Source of the DNA: Bacillota bacterium
Lineage (GTDB): Bacteria; Bacillota; Clostridia; Acetivibrionales; DTU013
Reading direction: 5' to 3'
Assembly (NCBI GenBank): GCA_023411575.1
Contig: JAEYOP010000060.1
Location: 68,192-132,191 of the forward strand
DNA: 64,000 nt
Shown: positions 41,258 through 49,974 of the stretch, one piece after another
Position numbering within the stretch: position 1 is the stretch's first letter
Layout of the letters: each line of letters starts with the position of its first letter
Translations under genes and position numbers: made by a program
Notes under the pieces: model-generated
What the model was told of the DNA's origin: nothing
Databases searched by the model: none
Seen by the model: the letters and a program-made list of their open reading frames with translations, nothing else

Positions 41258-41728
41258 ATGGGACGCAGAGCCTCCAGGGAACTGGCAATGAAGCTCTTAT
41301 ACCAGTTGGAAATACAAAAGGAAGACCGGGAGGAACAGAAGAACCGGTTTTTTGAGGAGAATACCCTTGCCGAAAAGGACAGGGCGTATATCAACGATGT
41401 GGCCGAGGGCGTTTTCAGCAGGCAGGAAGCCATAGACAACGTCATCGAAGTGAATTCGAAGGGCTGGAAGATCGGAAGGATTTCGAAGGTGGATCTTTCG
41501 ATCATGCGCCTGAGCATATACGAAATTTGTTTCCGGAACGACATTCCGTTGAATGTGTCGATCAATGAAGCCGTGGAGCTTGCCAAGAAATACAGCGGCG
41601 AAGACGCCGGCTCCTTTGTCAACGGCATTTTGAGCAAGGTCCGGTCAGAAGGCGGGGATTCCGCAGGGGAACCCGCCGATTCCGGAAAGGAACCCGCCGG
41701 ACCGTCCGCCTCCGCCGATGAATCCTGA
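41258..41728 (+). CDS. nusB: Transcription antitermination protein NusB
   Basis: RNA-binding factor of the antitermination complex on rRNA operons. 156 aa: the all-helical NusB fold in residues 1-130 (GRRASRELAMKLLYQLEI, DLSIMRLSIYEICFRNDIP, SINEAVELAKKYSGEDAG, FVNGILSKV), then an unusual Pro/Ser/Gly-rich tail (about 133-156) that overlaps the xseA start region. Starts the nusB-xseA-xseB-ispA group. Confidence 0.96.
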   Translation: MGRRASRELAMKLLYQLEIQKEDREEQKNRFFEENTLAEKDRAYINDVAEGVFSRQEAIDNVIEVNSKGWKIGRISKVDLSIMRLSIYEICFRNDIPLNVSINEAVELAKKYSGEDAGSFVNGILSKVRSEGGDSAGEPADSGKEPAGPSASADES

Positions 41729-41753
41729 AGAAAAGCGATTGGACAGGAAGACG

Positions 41754-42965
41754 ATGAGGGTCTTATCCGTATCCGAAGTCAATAAATACATCAAGGACCT
41801 GGTAGCCAGGGACATTATTCTGTCCGGATTGTGGGTGAAGGGAGAAATCTCCAATTTCAAGAACCATTATTCCGGTCATTTTTATTTTACGCTCAAAGAT
41901 GAAAAGGCAGTGATAAAGTGCGTCATGTTCCGTTCCCATGCCGCCGCTCTTCCCTTTGTCCCGGAAGACGGGATGAAGATCCTGGCGCGGGGCTATGTCT
42001 CCGTCTTTGAAAGAGACGGCCAGTATCAGCTGTATGTAGAGGAAATGCAGCCGGATGGGGTCGGCGCGCTTTATGTCGCATTTGAAAAGCTGAAGGCAAA
42101 ACTGCAGCAGGAAGGTCTGTTTGACGAGGCCAGGAAACGAAGGCTGCCTTACATGCCCGGTTCCATAGGGGTTGTCACTTCCTCCACCGGCGCGGTGGTG
42201 AGGGATATTATAAATATCCTCAGCAGAAGGTTTTACAATGTCACCATAAAGGTGTATCCCGTGCAGGTCCAGGGGGAGGGAGCCGCGGGCCAGATCGCCG
42301 CGGGCATCCGCCGGCTGAACGAGCTCGCCAATGTGGACGTGATCATCGTCGCCAGGGGCGGCGGTTCCCTTGAGGAATTGTGGGCTTTCAACGAGGAAAT
42401 TGTCGCGCGCAGCATTTATCATTCCAAGATACCGGTGATCTCCGCCGTAGGCCATGAAACGGACTTTACCATCTCCGATTTTGTCGCGGATGTAAGGGCG
42501 TCAACGCCGTCGGCCGCCGCCGAGCTGGTTATGCCGGAAAGAGCCGCCGTGGAAAACCGGCTTGACGGCTTGAATATGAGGCTTCGGAACGCAATCCTGA
42601 AGAGGACCTCCATCGAGCGGCTGAAGCTGAAGCGCCTGAATGAAAGCGTAGCGTTCCGGCAGCCCCTGAACAGGGTATACCAGGAGCGGATGCACCTGGA
42701 TGTCCAGAAAAAATACCTGCAAAAGGCCCTGACGGCGTTGAACGCGGGGTACCGCAGCAGGCTCGGGACCCTGGCGGCGGGGCTGGATGCCTTGAGCCCG
42801 CTGAATTCGCTGGCAAGGGGATATAGTATAGTCCGGTCGGTAAAGGACGATACTCTTGTAAAATCGGTCTCCGTCGTCCATAAGGGAGACCGGCTTGAGG
42901 TCCGCGTGACGGACGGCAGGCTGGAATGCGTGGTTGAGGAAATCAAGGGGGATAAAACGTCATGA
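41754..42965 (+). CDS. xseA: Exodeoxyribonuclease VII large subunit
   Basis: Processive single-strand exonuclease subunit. 403 aa. N-terminal OB fold (LSVSEVNKYIKDLVARD, then LWVKGEISNFKNHYSGHFYF), catalytic region (YMPGSIGVVTSSTGAVVRDI, VIIVARGGGSLEELWAFNEE, PVISAVGHETDFTISDFVAD) and a coiled-coil C-terminus. An in-frame ATG at 41718 would overlap nusB by 11 nt but lacks a ribosome-binding site; the start used here has AGGA five nucleotides upstream. The choice is open. Confidence 0.95.
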   Translation: MRVLSVSEVNKYIKDLVARDIILSGLWVKGEISNFKNHYSGHFYFTLKDEKAVIKCVMFRSHAAALPFVPEDGMKILARGYVSVFERDGQYQLYVEEMQPDGVGALYVAFEKLKAKLQQEGLFDEARKRRLPYMPGSIGVVTSSTGAVVRDIINILSRRFYNVTIKVYPVQVQGEGAAGQIAAGIRRLNELANVDVIIVARGGGSLEELWAFNEEIVARSIYHSKIPVISAVGHETDFTISDFVADVRASTPSAAAELVMPERAAVENRLDGLNMRLRNAILKRTSIERLKLKRLNESVAFRQPLNRVYQERMHLDVQKKYLQKALTALNAGYRSRLGTLAAGLDALSPLNSLARGYSIVRSVKDDTLVKSVSVVHKGDRLEVRVTDGRLECVVEEIKGDKTS

Positions 42966-43189
42966 GCGAGAACGGAACAAGTTTTGAAAGGGCGCTGGCG
43001 GAGCTGGAGGAAATTGTGAAAAAGCTCGAAAAGGGCGAATTGACGCTGGATGATTCCATTGCGTGCTTTCAGAGGGGCGTGGAACTGACGAAGTACTGCA
43101 GCAAAAGGCTGGATGAAGCCGAACGGAGCATAACGATGCTGGTCGAGGGCGAAAACGGCACGGTGACGGAAAAGGAAATGCCGGTCTGA
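42962..43189 (+). CDS. xseB: Exodeoxyribonuclease VII small subunit
   Basis: 75-aa helical partner of XseA. SFERALAELEEIVKKLEKGE then LTLDDSIACFQRGVELTKYC is the family core. It overlaps xseA by 4 nt (ATGA), so the two are translationally coupled. Confidence 0.95.
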   Translation: MSENGTSFERALAELEEIVKKLEKGELTLDDSIACFQRGVELTKYCSKRLDEAERSITMLVEGENGTVTEKEMPV

Positions 43190-43246
43190 GCAGGAGCGGC
43201 TCAATCCGCAGGAGGCGGTTCTTTCATGGCGCGACGGGAGGAAAGC

Positions 43247-44137
43247 ATGGAATTCAAGACACAGATGGAGAAATGGAACCTGCTGGTAAACAATACATTG
43301 GATGATTATCTGACCATAAACGACGGCCCTGGGTCGAATCTCTGCAAGGCGATGAAATACAGCCTGATGGCCGGAGGAAAGCGGCTGCGGCCCGTGCTGG
43401 CCCTGGCGGTCTGCGATATGCTGGGCGGCGACGGTCGCGATGTCCTGCCGTTTGCCTGCGCCCTGGAAATGATCCATACCTATTCCCTGATTCATGACGA
43501 CCTGCCGGCCATGGACAACGACGACTTCCGGAGAGGAATTCCTACCAATCACAAGGTGTTTGGGGAAGCCATGGCGATCCTGGCAGGGGACGCGCTGCTG
43601 AACAAGGCGTTCGAGGTGATGCTGGCCCATGCTGGAACGGCGGAAGGCCGGCCGGACAAAAGAATCCAGGCAATGGGGATTATTGCCCGGAGCGCGGGGG
43701 CGGAAGGGATGATCCGCGGGCAGGTGGTCGATCTGGAATCCGAAGGGCTCGCGATCGGAAAGGAAACCCTCGAATATATGCACCGGTGCAAAACCGGCGC
43801 GCTGATCAAGGCTCCCGTCCTGGCCGCCGCAGTATTGGCCGGGGCCAATGACAGGGAATACAAGATGCTTGAAATTTACGCGGAAAACATCGGGCTCGCG
43901 TTTCAGATAAAAGACGACATAATGGATGTGAAGGGAAGCCTGGAACAGATGGGGAAGGCGGCAGGCAGCGATGCGGCCGCGAACAAGTCCACCTATGTGA
44001 CGCTGTTCGGGGTGGACGAAGCGGAGGCGTTGCTGGACAGGACGATCCGTTCCGCGCTGGATGCGCTGGACTGCTTCGGGGAGAAAGCGTGGTTCCTGAA
44101 GGAGCTGGCCCTGTACATCCAAACCCGGACGAATTGA
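43247..44137 (+). CDS. ispA: Farnesyl/geranyl diphosphate synthase
   Basis: Builds C10/C15 prenyl diphosphates from IPP and DMAPP. 296 aa. First aspartate-rich motif HDDLPAMDNDDFRRG (about 82-96), GKRLRP earlier (about 46), second motif FQIKDDIMDVKGS (about 216-228). Start: ATG with GGGAGG five nucleotides upstream; an in-frame ATG seven codons earlier (43226) has AGGAGG ten nucleotides upstream and is also possible. The downstream dxs supplies the precursors, with the OLE RNA and OapA inserted between them. Confidence 0.95.
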   Translation: MEFKTQMEKWNLLVNNTLDDYLTINDGPGSNLCKAMKYSLMAGGKRLRPVLALAVCDMLGGDGRDVLPFACALEMIHTYSLIHDDLPAMDNDDFRRGIPTNHKVFGEAMAILAGDALLNKAFEVMLAHAGTAEGRPDKRIQAMGIIARSAGAEGMIRGQVVDLESEGLAIGKETLEYMHRCKTGALIKAPVLAAAVLAGANDREYKMLEIYAENIGLAFQIKDDIMDVKGSLEQMGKAAGSDAAANKSTYVTLFGVDEAEALLDRTIRSALDALDCFGEKAWFLKELALYIQTRTN

Positions 44138-44269
44138 GGAAAGCGCCAGCATCCCCTAATTACGGGCAAAGCAGATGAGCATAATGCAGATAAAGAAACA
44201 TAACGCCATTTTCTGTTCCTTTTGACTATAAATCAAACTTCAGTACTTCTTTTATGGAGTCTGCAGATA

Positions 44270-44278
44270 TGGTATAAT
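44270..44278 (+). promoter_or_regulatory. Promoter of the putative OLE RNA
   Basis: TGG-TATAAT, an extended -10 (hexamer 44273-44278). The -35 zone is weak. Transcription would begin near 44285, at the start of the long structured non-coding region. Confidence 0.6.
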
Positions 44279-44284
44279 AGTAAT

Positions 44285-44940
44285 CCGGTACTTCAATAAT
44301 TGCTATAAAACATGGTGGCGCAGTATTCTAGTCAGTACTGCCGTTTCTGAAGACGGGCCTAAAAATCCGTTTAAGGGCATATCGATGAAGTTCCTTGTGT
44401 CGGCTTGCTACGCCCAGTGGTGGGTCGATGCTGGGAGTTAAGGTTTAGGGGCGATCTGCAATGGCATGCAGGCGTTGACCCCTCTACCGTGGAGACCCTG
44501 ACTTTTGGAAGAAAAGCCGGTGCCGCTTTCCCGAAAAGGAGATGCAGTGCCGCCACCTCGACCACGAGCAGGGATTAAACCTGTTAGGCGGTATCGTATG
44601 ATGCTGTGAACAGTGTAGCCTGCCTTGCGTGAATATGGTGGATAATGGATCAGATGCGGGAGCACTGGCCGGTGCAAGCGCATTATCGCTATTCGAAACC
44701 TTATTTGCAAAAGAGGCTAGGAAACGGACAGACTGCAGAGGAAAACTCCTAGGCTGTTCAAATTGAAGTATGCTGGGGATTGCAGTGTGGACTAAGTGGT
44801 AATCAGGCCTCGCCTGCGGTAACGCGGCGACTGTGAGTTTAAAGGGAAACCGCTGTTATGGCGACATTTCAGTATAAACAGGGGAAATCCTGCCTGACCT
44901 AAGCCGCAAAATTTACTCAGCATATTGCCACCGGTTTTCT
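44285..44940 (+). ncRNA. ole: OLE RNA (Ornate, Large, Extremophilic)
   Basis: About 650 bp without a credible gene, between ispA and a four-helix membrane protein that precedes dxs. Size (known OLE RNAs are about 600 nt), position within the isoprenoid cluster and the membrane-protein partner all match the known OLE context. Visible helices include GCAGTA/TACTGC (44320-44325 with 44336-44341) and a nested pair: AGGGG (44447-44451) with CCCCT (44479-44483), enclosing CTGCA/TGCAG (44456-44460 with 44467-44471). From the literature, OLE forms a membrane-associated ribonucleoprotein with OapA and affects tolerance to alcohol, cold and magnesium stress. I did not fold it or search Rfam; both ends are approximate. 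Confidence 0.82.
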
Positions 44941-44951
44941 ATACAACACAA

Positions 44952-44971
44952 GGGGACATTTTAATGTCCCC
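44952..44971 (+). other. Perfect 9-bp hairpin after the OLE region
   Basis: GGGGACATT (44952-44960), TT, AATGTCCCC (44963-44971). There is no T-run. It may mark the RNA's 3' end, be a processing site, or attenuate read-through into oapA. Confidence 0.6.
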
Positions 44972-45037
44972 GATTTACTGTTCAGGGCCGGGGAGGACCG
45001 GCTCGGCGCGACTAAGAAATTTTTGGAGGAGTTCAAC

Positions 45038-45664
45038 TTGGAAGACGGGTACAGGCATCCGGCGGATGAGCGGAAGGTCCGATTCAGGCCGAACACGGTT
45101 GCCGGTTCAAAAAAAAGCAATTCCATATGGATCATGACCGTGACGGTCTTATCCTTCCTGATATCGGCTGTCCTGACGGTGGCCTCTTCGGACGTTTTAA
45201 AGGAAGCCGACATTATCACTGCATTCCTGGTTATTTTGTTCATCATCCTGGTCAATATCGTCTTCGATGTCATCGGCACGGCGGTTACGGCGGCGGACGA
45301 AACGCCGTTCCACGCGATGGCGTCGCGGAAGCTGTACGCGGCCAAGCAGTCGATCCGGCTGATCCGCAATGCCGATAAGGTATCGAACGTCTGCAACGAC
45401 GTGGTGGGCGATATTTGCGGCATTATCAGCGGCGCAGCGGGCGCGTACATCATTTTCCGGATCATTGGCCGGCAGGAAGCGGTGACCTGGACGGAGCTTG
45501 CGATCACGGGCCTCATAACGGCGCTGACCGTGGGCGGAAAGGCCCTTGGCAAATCTGTCGCCATACGGAACAGCAATTTCATAATTTATAAGGTAAGTGT
45601 TATTATTAAGTTTATAACAGATAAGTTTTCATTTTTAAGAAGAAAAAGGAAATCTTCAAAATGA
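45038..45664 (+). CDS. oapA: OLE-associated membrane protein OapA
   Basis: 208 aa with four predicted transmembrane helices (about 29-50, 58-82, 122-146 and 156-176) and a basic C-terminus (KFSFLRRKRKSSK) suited to RNA contact. Between helices 2 and 3 lies FDVIGTAVTAADETPFHAMA, and helix 3 starts NDVVGDICG with a DxxxD pattern reported as conserved in OapA. It directly follows the OLE RNA and overlaps dxs by 4 nt. The start is TTG with GGAGGAG six nucleotides upstream; a TTG five codons earlier would lie inside that ribosome-binding site. Assignment combines membrane topology, context and motif memory, not a search. Confidence 0.82.
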   Translation: MEDGYRHPADERKVRFRPNTVAGSKKSNSIWIMTVTVLSFLISAVLTVASSDVLKEADIITAFLVILFIILVNIVFDVIGTAVTAADETPFHAMASRKLYAAKQSIRLIRNADKVSNVCNDVVGDICGIISGAAGAYIIFRIIGRQEAVTWTELAITGLITALTVGGKALGKSVAIRNSNFIIYKVSVIIKFITDKFSFLRRKRKSSK

Positions 45665-47547
45665 TTGAGAATAAAGCATCGGAAAGCCTATTGGACGGCA
45701 TATGTTTCCCGGAGGACATCAGGAAGCTCGATCCGCAGCAGCTCAGGAAACTGGCGGCGGAGCTCAGACAATTTCTTATAGAAAAGGTTTCTGCGACAGG
45801 CGGGCATCTGGCCTCCAACCTTGGCGTCGTGGAGCTGACGCTTGCCCTGCATAAGGTTTTCAACACCCCTCAGGATAAAATCATCTGGGATGTGGGGCAC
45901 CAGTCTTATGTACATAAAATCATTACGGGCCGGAAGGACCGGTTCGATACGCTGAAGCAGTTGGACGGAATATCCGGCTTTCCCAAGCAGAGCGAGAGTT
46001 GCTACGACTGTTTCGACACGGGCCACAGCAGCACCTCCATATCCGCCGCCCTTGGGATGGCAAAGGCAAGAGACATATTAAAGGAAAATTATTCGGTCAT
46101 CGCCGTGATCGGCGACGGCGCACTGACGGGCGGAATGGCCTTTGAAGCCTTGAATGACGCGGGGCGGTCGCCCAACAACCTCATCATCGTGCTCAATGAC
46201 AATGAAATGTCCATCAGCAGAAATGTGGGCGGTTTTTCACGCTATTTGAGCAACATCCGGACACAGCCCATCTATTCGAAGGCAAAAGAGGACCTGGATT
46301 CCCTGCTGAATAAAATCCCGGTAGTGGGCAAAAGCGCCGCAAATGCCCTGGATTGGGCAAAGGGAACGATCAAATACATGGTGATGCCCGGGATGATTTT
46401 TGAAGAGCTTGGCCTGAAATACCTGGGTCCCATCGACGGACACAACACGGAGGAGCTCATAAAGGTCTTCACCAGCGCCAAAAGGCAGAAAGGCCCCGTT
46501 CTGGTCCACGTCCGGACGCAAAAGGGAAAGGGATACAAGTTCGCCGAAGAAAATCCCCAGGATTTTCATGGAATATCCCCCTTTGAGATTGAAACCGGCG
46601 AGGTGAAAATCAACAATGGCCCGTCCTATTCCGATATTTTCGGGAAGAAGCTGGTGAGCCTGGCGGAAACGGAACCCGCCCTTGCCGCCATTACAGCGGC
46701 AATGCCCATCGGGACTGGCCTGGAGGAGTTCTCGAAAAAATATCCGGAACGGTTTTTTGACGTCGGGATTGCGGAGCAGCATGCCGTTACGTTTGCGGCC
46801 GGCCTGGCAAAAGCCGGGATCAAGCCGGTGGTCGCCGTCTATTCGACTTTTTTGCAGCGCTCCTATGATCAGATCATACACGACGTGGCGCTGCAAAAGC
46901 TGCACGTGGTCCTGGCCATCGACCGGGCGGGAATCGTGGGCGAGGACGGAGAGACCCACCAGGGGCTGTATGATCTGTCGTTTTTGAATCATATTCCCAA
47001 CATGACCGTTGCCGCGCCTTGCGATTACGAGGAATTTGAAAAACTGCTGGAATTTGCGGTTTTGAACTATAACGGGCCGATTGCCCTGAGATACCCCAGG
47101 GGGGCGGGAAAAAGGCAGCTTGCCCCGGTTGGGGATATCCGCGCGGGAAAAGGGGTCCGGCTGGCCGCCGGCACGGATATTTCCATCCTTGCGGTGGGAA
47201 ATATGGTGGAGACGGCGCTGGAAACGGCGGAGCTCCTCAAAACGAAAGGGATCAGCGTGGAGGTCATCAACGCCCGGTTTGTCAAACCGCTGGACGAGAG
47301 GCTTATCCTGGAAAGCGCACTGAAAACTGGCGTTGTTGCCACATTGGAGGACAATTCCGTAAAGGGCGGCTTTGGAAGCAGCGTTCTCCAGTTGATCAAC
47401 GAGAACGGCCTGAAGTGCAGGATCGCCGTGTTCGGCTTCCCGGACATGCCCATTCTGCACGGTTCCCGGAAGGAGCTTTTTAAAAAGTACCGGTTGGATG
47501 CGGATTCCCTGGCGCATGATATGACCAGAATGCTTAGAACTAGATAG
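45661..47547 (+). CDS. dxs: 1-deoxy-D-xylulose-5-phosphate synthase
   Basis: Thiamine-diphosphate enzyme joining pyruvate and glyceraldehyde-3-phosphate; entry step of the MEP isoprenoid pathway and source of thiamine/pyridoxal precursor. 628 aa. WDVGHQSYVHKIITGRKD (about 80), ThDP motif GDGALTGGMAFEALNDAG (about 151), catalytic glutamate in DVGIAEQHAVTFAAGLA (about 368), DRAGIVGEDGETHQG (about 421), and RYPRGAGKR. Its ATG overlaps the oapA stop. Confidence 0.97.
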   Translation: MIENKASESLLDGICFPEDIRKLDPQQLRKLAAELRQFLIEKVSATGGHLASNLGVVELTLALHKVFNTPQDKIIWDVGHQSYVHKIITGRKDRFDTLKQLDGISGFPKQSESCYDCFDTGHSSTSISAALGMAKARDILKENYSVIAVIGDGALTGGMAFEALNDAGRSPNNLIIVLNDNEMSISRNVGGFSRYLSNIRTQPIYSKAKEDLDSLLNKIPVVGKSAANALDWAKGTIKYMVMPGMIFEELGLKYLGPIDGHNTEELIKVFTSAKRQKGPVLVHVRTQKGKGYKFAEENPQDFHGISPFEIETGEVKINNGPSYSDIFGKKLVSLAETEPALAAITAAMPIGTGLEEFSKKYPERFFDVGIAEQHAVTFAAGLAKAGIKPVVAVYSTFLQRSYDQIIHDVALQKLHVVLAIDRAGIVGEDGETHQGLYDLSFLNHIPNMTVAAPCDYEEFEKLLEFAVLNYNGPIALRYPRGAGKRQLAPVGDIRAGKGVRLAAGTDISILAVGNMVETALETAELLKTKGISVEVINARFVKPLDERLILESALKTGVVATLEDNSVKGGFGSSVLQLINENGLKCRIAVFGFPDMPILHGSRKELFKKYRLDADSLAHDMTRMLRTR

Positions 47548-47599
47548 GAAACGGGACGGCGGGGCGTTCCCCGCCGGCTGCAGGGTCGGAGGAACGGAA

Positions 47600-48409
47600 T
47601 TGGAGAAGGAAAGACTCGATCTATTGCTGGTGCAGAAAGGGCTGTGCGAAAGCCGTGAAAAGGCGAAGGCTTCCATCATGGCCGGGCTGGTCTATGTCAA
47701 CGGAGAACGGGCGGACAAGCCGGGCAGCAGCTACCCGCAAACCGCCGGGGTCGAACTGCGGGAGAACCTGAATCCCTTTGTCAGCAGGGGAGGCTTGAAG
47801 CTGGACAAGGCGATCCGGCATTTCGGCATCGACCTGAACGGGAAACGGACCATGGACGTGGGCGCATCGACGGGAGGCTTTACCGACTGCATGCTGAAGA
47901 ACGGCGTGGTCAAGGTCGTTGCAATCGACGTGGGATACGGCCAGTTGGCATGGACACTGCGCAACGACGAGAGGGTAATAAACCTGGAAAGAACCAATAT
48001 CCGGTATGTTAAGCCGGAGGATATCGGAATGGAGGCGGATTTTGCCTCTATTGACGTGTCCTTTATATCCCTGAGCAAGGTGCTGCCTGCGGTAAAAGCG
48101 CTTCTGGATCAGCAGCGCGGCGAGGTGCTCTGCCTTATCAAGCCCCAGTTCGAAGCCGGGCGGGACAAGGTCGGCAAGCATGGCGTCGTAAGAGATATCG
48201 CCGTGCACCGGCAGGTGGTGGAAGAGGTGATTGCTTTTGCGGTGGGGATCGGTTTCCGGTTCAAGGGCCTGACCTACTCTCCCATTAAAGGACCGGAGGG
48301 CAACATCGAATACTTGTGCTACCTATCCCTGCAGGACGGCGGAGAAAATATTCGGGAAATATTGCCGCTTATCGGGAACATTGTCGAAATGTCGCATTCC
48401 GAGCTTTAG
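47600..48409 (+). CDS. TlyA-family rRNA 2'-O-methyltransferase
   Basis: 269 aa, starting at TTG with GGAGG seven nucleotides upstream. N-terminal S4 RNA-binding domain (RLDLLLVQKGLCESREKAKA, then VYVNGERADKPGS) and an FtsJ-like SAM domain (MDVGASTGGFTDCMLKNG at about 85-102; IDVSFISLSKVLPA). TlyA proteins methylate cytidines in 16S and 23S rRNA, and losing them gives capreomycin resistance in mycobacteria; the haemolysin name is historical. Bacillus yqxC occupies the same place after dxs. Confidence 0.94.
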   Translation: MEKERLDLLLVQKGLCESREKAKASIMAGLVYVNGERADKPGSSYPQTAGVELRENLNPFVSRGGLKLDKAIRHFGIDLNGKRTMDVGASTGGFTDCMLKNGVVKVVAIDVGYGQLAWTLRNDERVINLERTNIRYVKPEDIGMEADFASIDVSFISLSKVLPAVKALLDQQRGEVLCLIKPQFEAGRDKVGKHGVVRDIAVHRQVVEEVIAFAVGIGFRFKGLTYSPIKGPEGNIEYLCYLSLQDGGENIREILPLIGNIVEMSHSEL

Positions 48410-48460
48410 GAATCCTTGCTTCAGGGGCTGCCGCAATGATTTTGACGGTGCGATCCCAAT

Positions 48461-48489
48461 TTGTATTCGGCATAAATATACGGTATAAT
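48461..48489 (+). promoter_or_regulatory. Promoter of the nadK-argR-recN group
   Basis: TTGTAT (48461-48466), 17 bp, TATAAT (48484-48489), about 90 nt upstream of the NAD kinase gene. Confidence 0.65.
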
Positions 48490-48579
48490 TAGTAAGGATT
48501 ATGTTTCCATCACCGTTATGGAAGCCGACGGACGGTTGACAGGGGCTGCGCCGGGGAATAAATATGCAAAGGGGTACGG

Positions 48580-49488
48580 ATGAAGAGAATTGCGGTCATA
48601 ACCAATACGGACAGGGATCCGGATTTATTTTATACAAGGCAGTTGGCGGAAAGCGTGACCAGGCGGGGCGGGACGGTAAGGCTGGAGGAAGCGCAGGCCG
48701 TCCGGGCGGGCGTCGGTGTGCCGTGCCGCGGCGATGAGTTGTTCGACGCCTGTGATATGGTCGTTTGCCTCGGCGGCGACGGCACGTTTTTGAAAGTCGC
48801 CCGGCGGGTCTATCAAAAAGGACTGCCCATCCTGGGCATAAACCTGGGAAACCTGGGATTCCTGACCGAAGTGGACCGGAATGATATCGATCTGGCCATC
48901 GACCAGGTATTCGGAAATCATTACGCCATTGACGACAGGATGATGCTGGAGACGGTCATACACCGCAAAGGGGAGCCTCCCGTACACGACATCGCGTTGA
49001 ATGATGCGGTGATCACAAGGGGCGCAATTTCGAGGATCGTCCATGTAAAAACCTATGTGAACGATGTATTCGTGGATTCCTTTCCCGGCGACGGTCTTAT
49101 CATTTCAAGCCCGACGGGGTCCACGGCCTATTCGCTGTCCGCCGGAGGCCCGATCGTCGAACCGGATACGAATCTGCTGCTGATTACGCCGATTTGTCCC
49201 CACATCCTGTATTCCAGGTCTTTCGTCACCAAAGCGGACAGCGTGGTCAAAGCGGTGATCGACGAGGATTTCCAGCATAACGCCATCGTGGCCCTTGACG
49301 GGCAGGAAGGGCATGATATCAGGGGCGGCGATGTCGTCGAGATCAAAAGGTCGGCCTACACCACCAAGCTGGTCAGAATGAATTCCAGGAACTTCTTCAA
49401 TATACTCCGGACCAAAATCTATTATAGAGGAGAGAGCCTAAAAAAAGATGAAATACAGCAGGCATGCAAAAATTCTGGAACTGATTGA
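48580..49488 (+). CDS. nadK: NAD kinase
   Basis: Makes NADP from NAD and ATP. 302 aa. The GGDGT signature is in VVCLGGDGTFLKVAR (about 65-79), followed by GINLGNLGFLTE (about 90) and the nucleotide motif SSPTGSTAYSLSAGGPIV (about 176-193). The last 41 nt overlap argR in another frame, giving a C-terminal tail (ESLKKDEIQQACKNSGTD) that is probably not conserved. Confidence 0.95.
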   Translation: MKRIAVITNTDRDPDLFYTRQLAESVTRRGGTVRLEEAQAVRAGVGVPCRGDELFDACDMVVCLGGDGTFLKVARRVYQKGLPILGINLGNLGFLTEVDRNDIDLAIDQVFGNHYAIDDRMMLETVIHRKGEPPVHDIALNDAVITRGAISRIVHVKTYVNDVFVDSFPGDGLIISSPTGSTAYSLSAGGPIVEPDTNLLLITPICPHILYSRSFVTKADSVVKAVIDEDFQHNAIVALDGQEGHDIRGGDVVEIKRSAYTTKLVRMNSRNFFNILRTKIYYRGESLKKDEIQQACKNSGTD

Positions 49489-49897
49489 AAAATATCAGAT
49501 CGAAACACAGGAAGAGCTGGCTGAAAAGCTGAAAGAGCTCGGAATGGACGTGACCCAGGCCACGGTTTCAAGGGATATCAAGGAACTGCGGCTGATCAAG
49601 GTCATGGTGGACGACGAGCATTACCGGTACGCTCCGATCTCCCATTCCGAAGGGACCATCACCAACAGGCTCCTGACTATTTTTACGGAATCCTTTGTCA
49701 GCTGCGATTATGCCAATAACATCGTCGTAGTGAAAACCCTTCCCGGAATGGCACAGGCTTCCGCCTCCGCCGTGGACACCCTCAAATGGACCGAGATCGT
49801 CGGGACCATTGCCGGCGACGATACCATCATGATCGTCTGCAGGGCCGAAAAAATCGCAGAGGAGCTTGTCAACAAGCTGAGCAAAATGATTAAATAA
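49448..49897 (+). CDS. argR: Arginine repressor ArgR/AhrC
   Basis: 149-aa arginine-responsive hexameric DNA-binding protein controlling arginine synthesis and breakdown. N-terminal winged helix with the ArgR signature (QEELAEKLKELGMDVTQATV, SRDIKELRLIKV), C-terminal oligomerisation/arginine domain with VGTIAGDDTIMIVCR (GTIAGDDT contacts arginine). It starts inside the end of nadK (41-nt overlap), implying coupled translation. The ornithine aminotransferase in this window is a plausible target, though no ARG box was identified. Confidence 0.96.
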   Translation: MKYSRHAKILELIEKYQIETQEELAEKLKELGMDVTQATVSRDIKELRLIKVMVDDEHYRYAPISHSEGTITNRLLTIFTESFVSCDYANNIVVVKTLPGMAQASASAVDTLKWTEIVGTIAGDDTIMIVCRAEKIAEELVNKLSKMIK

Positions 49898-49905
49898 GGC
49901 TCGGC

Positions 49906-49949
49906 TAAAATAGTACTTCCCGCTTCTTATACGCGGAAGTTCTATTTTA
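49906..49949 (+). terminator. Long hairpin after argR
   Basis: TAAAATAGTACTTCC pairs with GGAAGTTCTATTTTA (one mismatch), with an inner CGC/GCG. The AT-rich end of the stem substitutes for a T-run, so it may be a partial terminator or attenuator ahead of recN. Confidence 0.6.
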
Positions 49950-49974
49950 ACGATGCCTAAGGTCGGGGGAACGT

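Noticed and set aside
44371..44710. Two short minus-strand frames in the ispA-oapA gap
   Set aside because: No ribosome-binding site, and they lie in the structured OLE RNA region.
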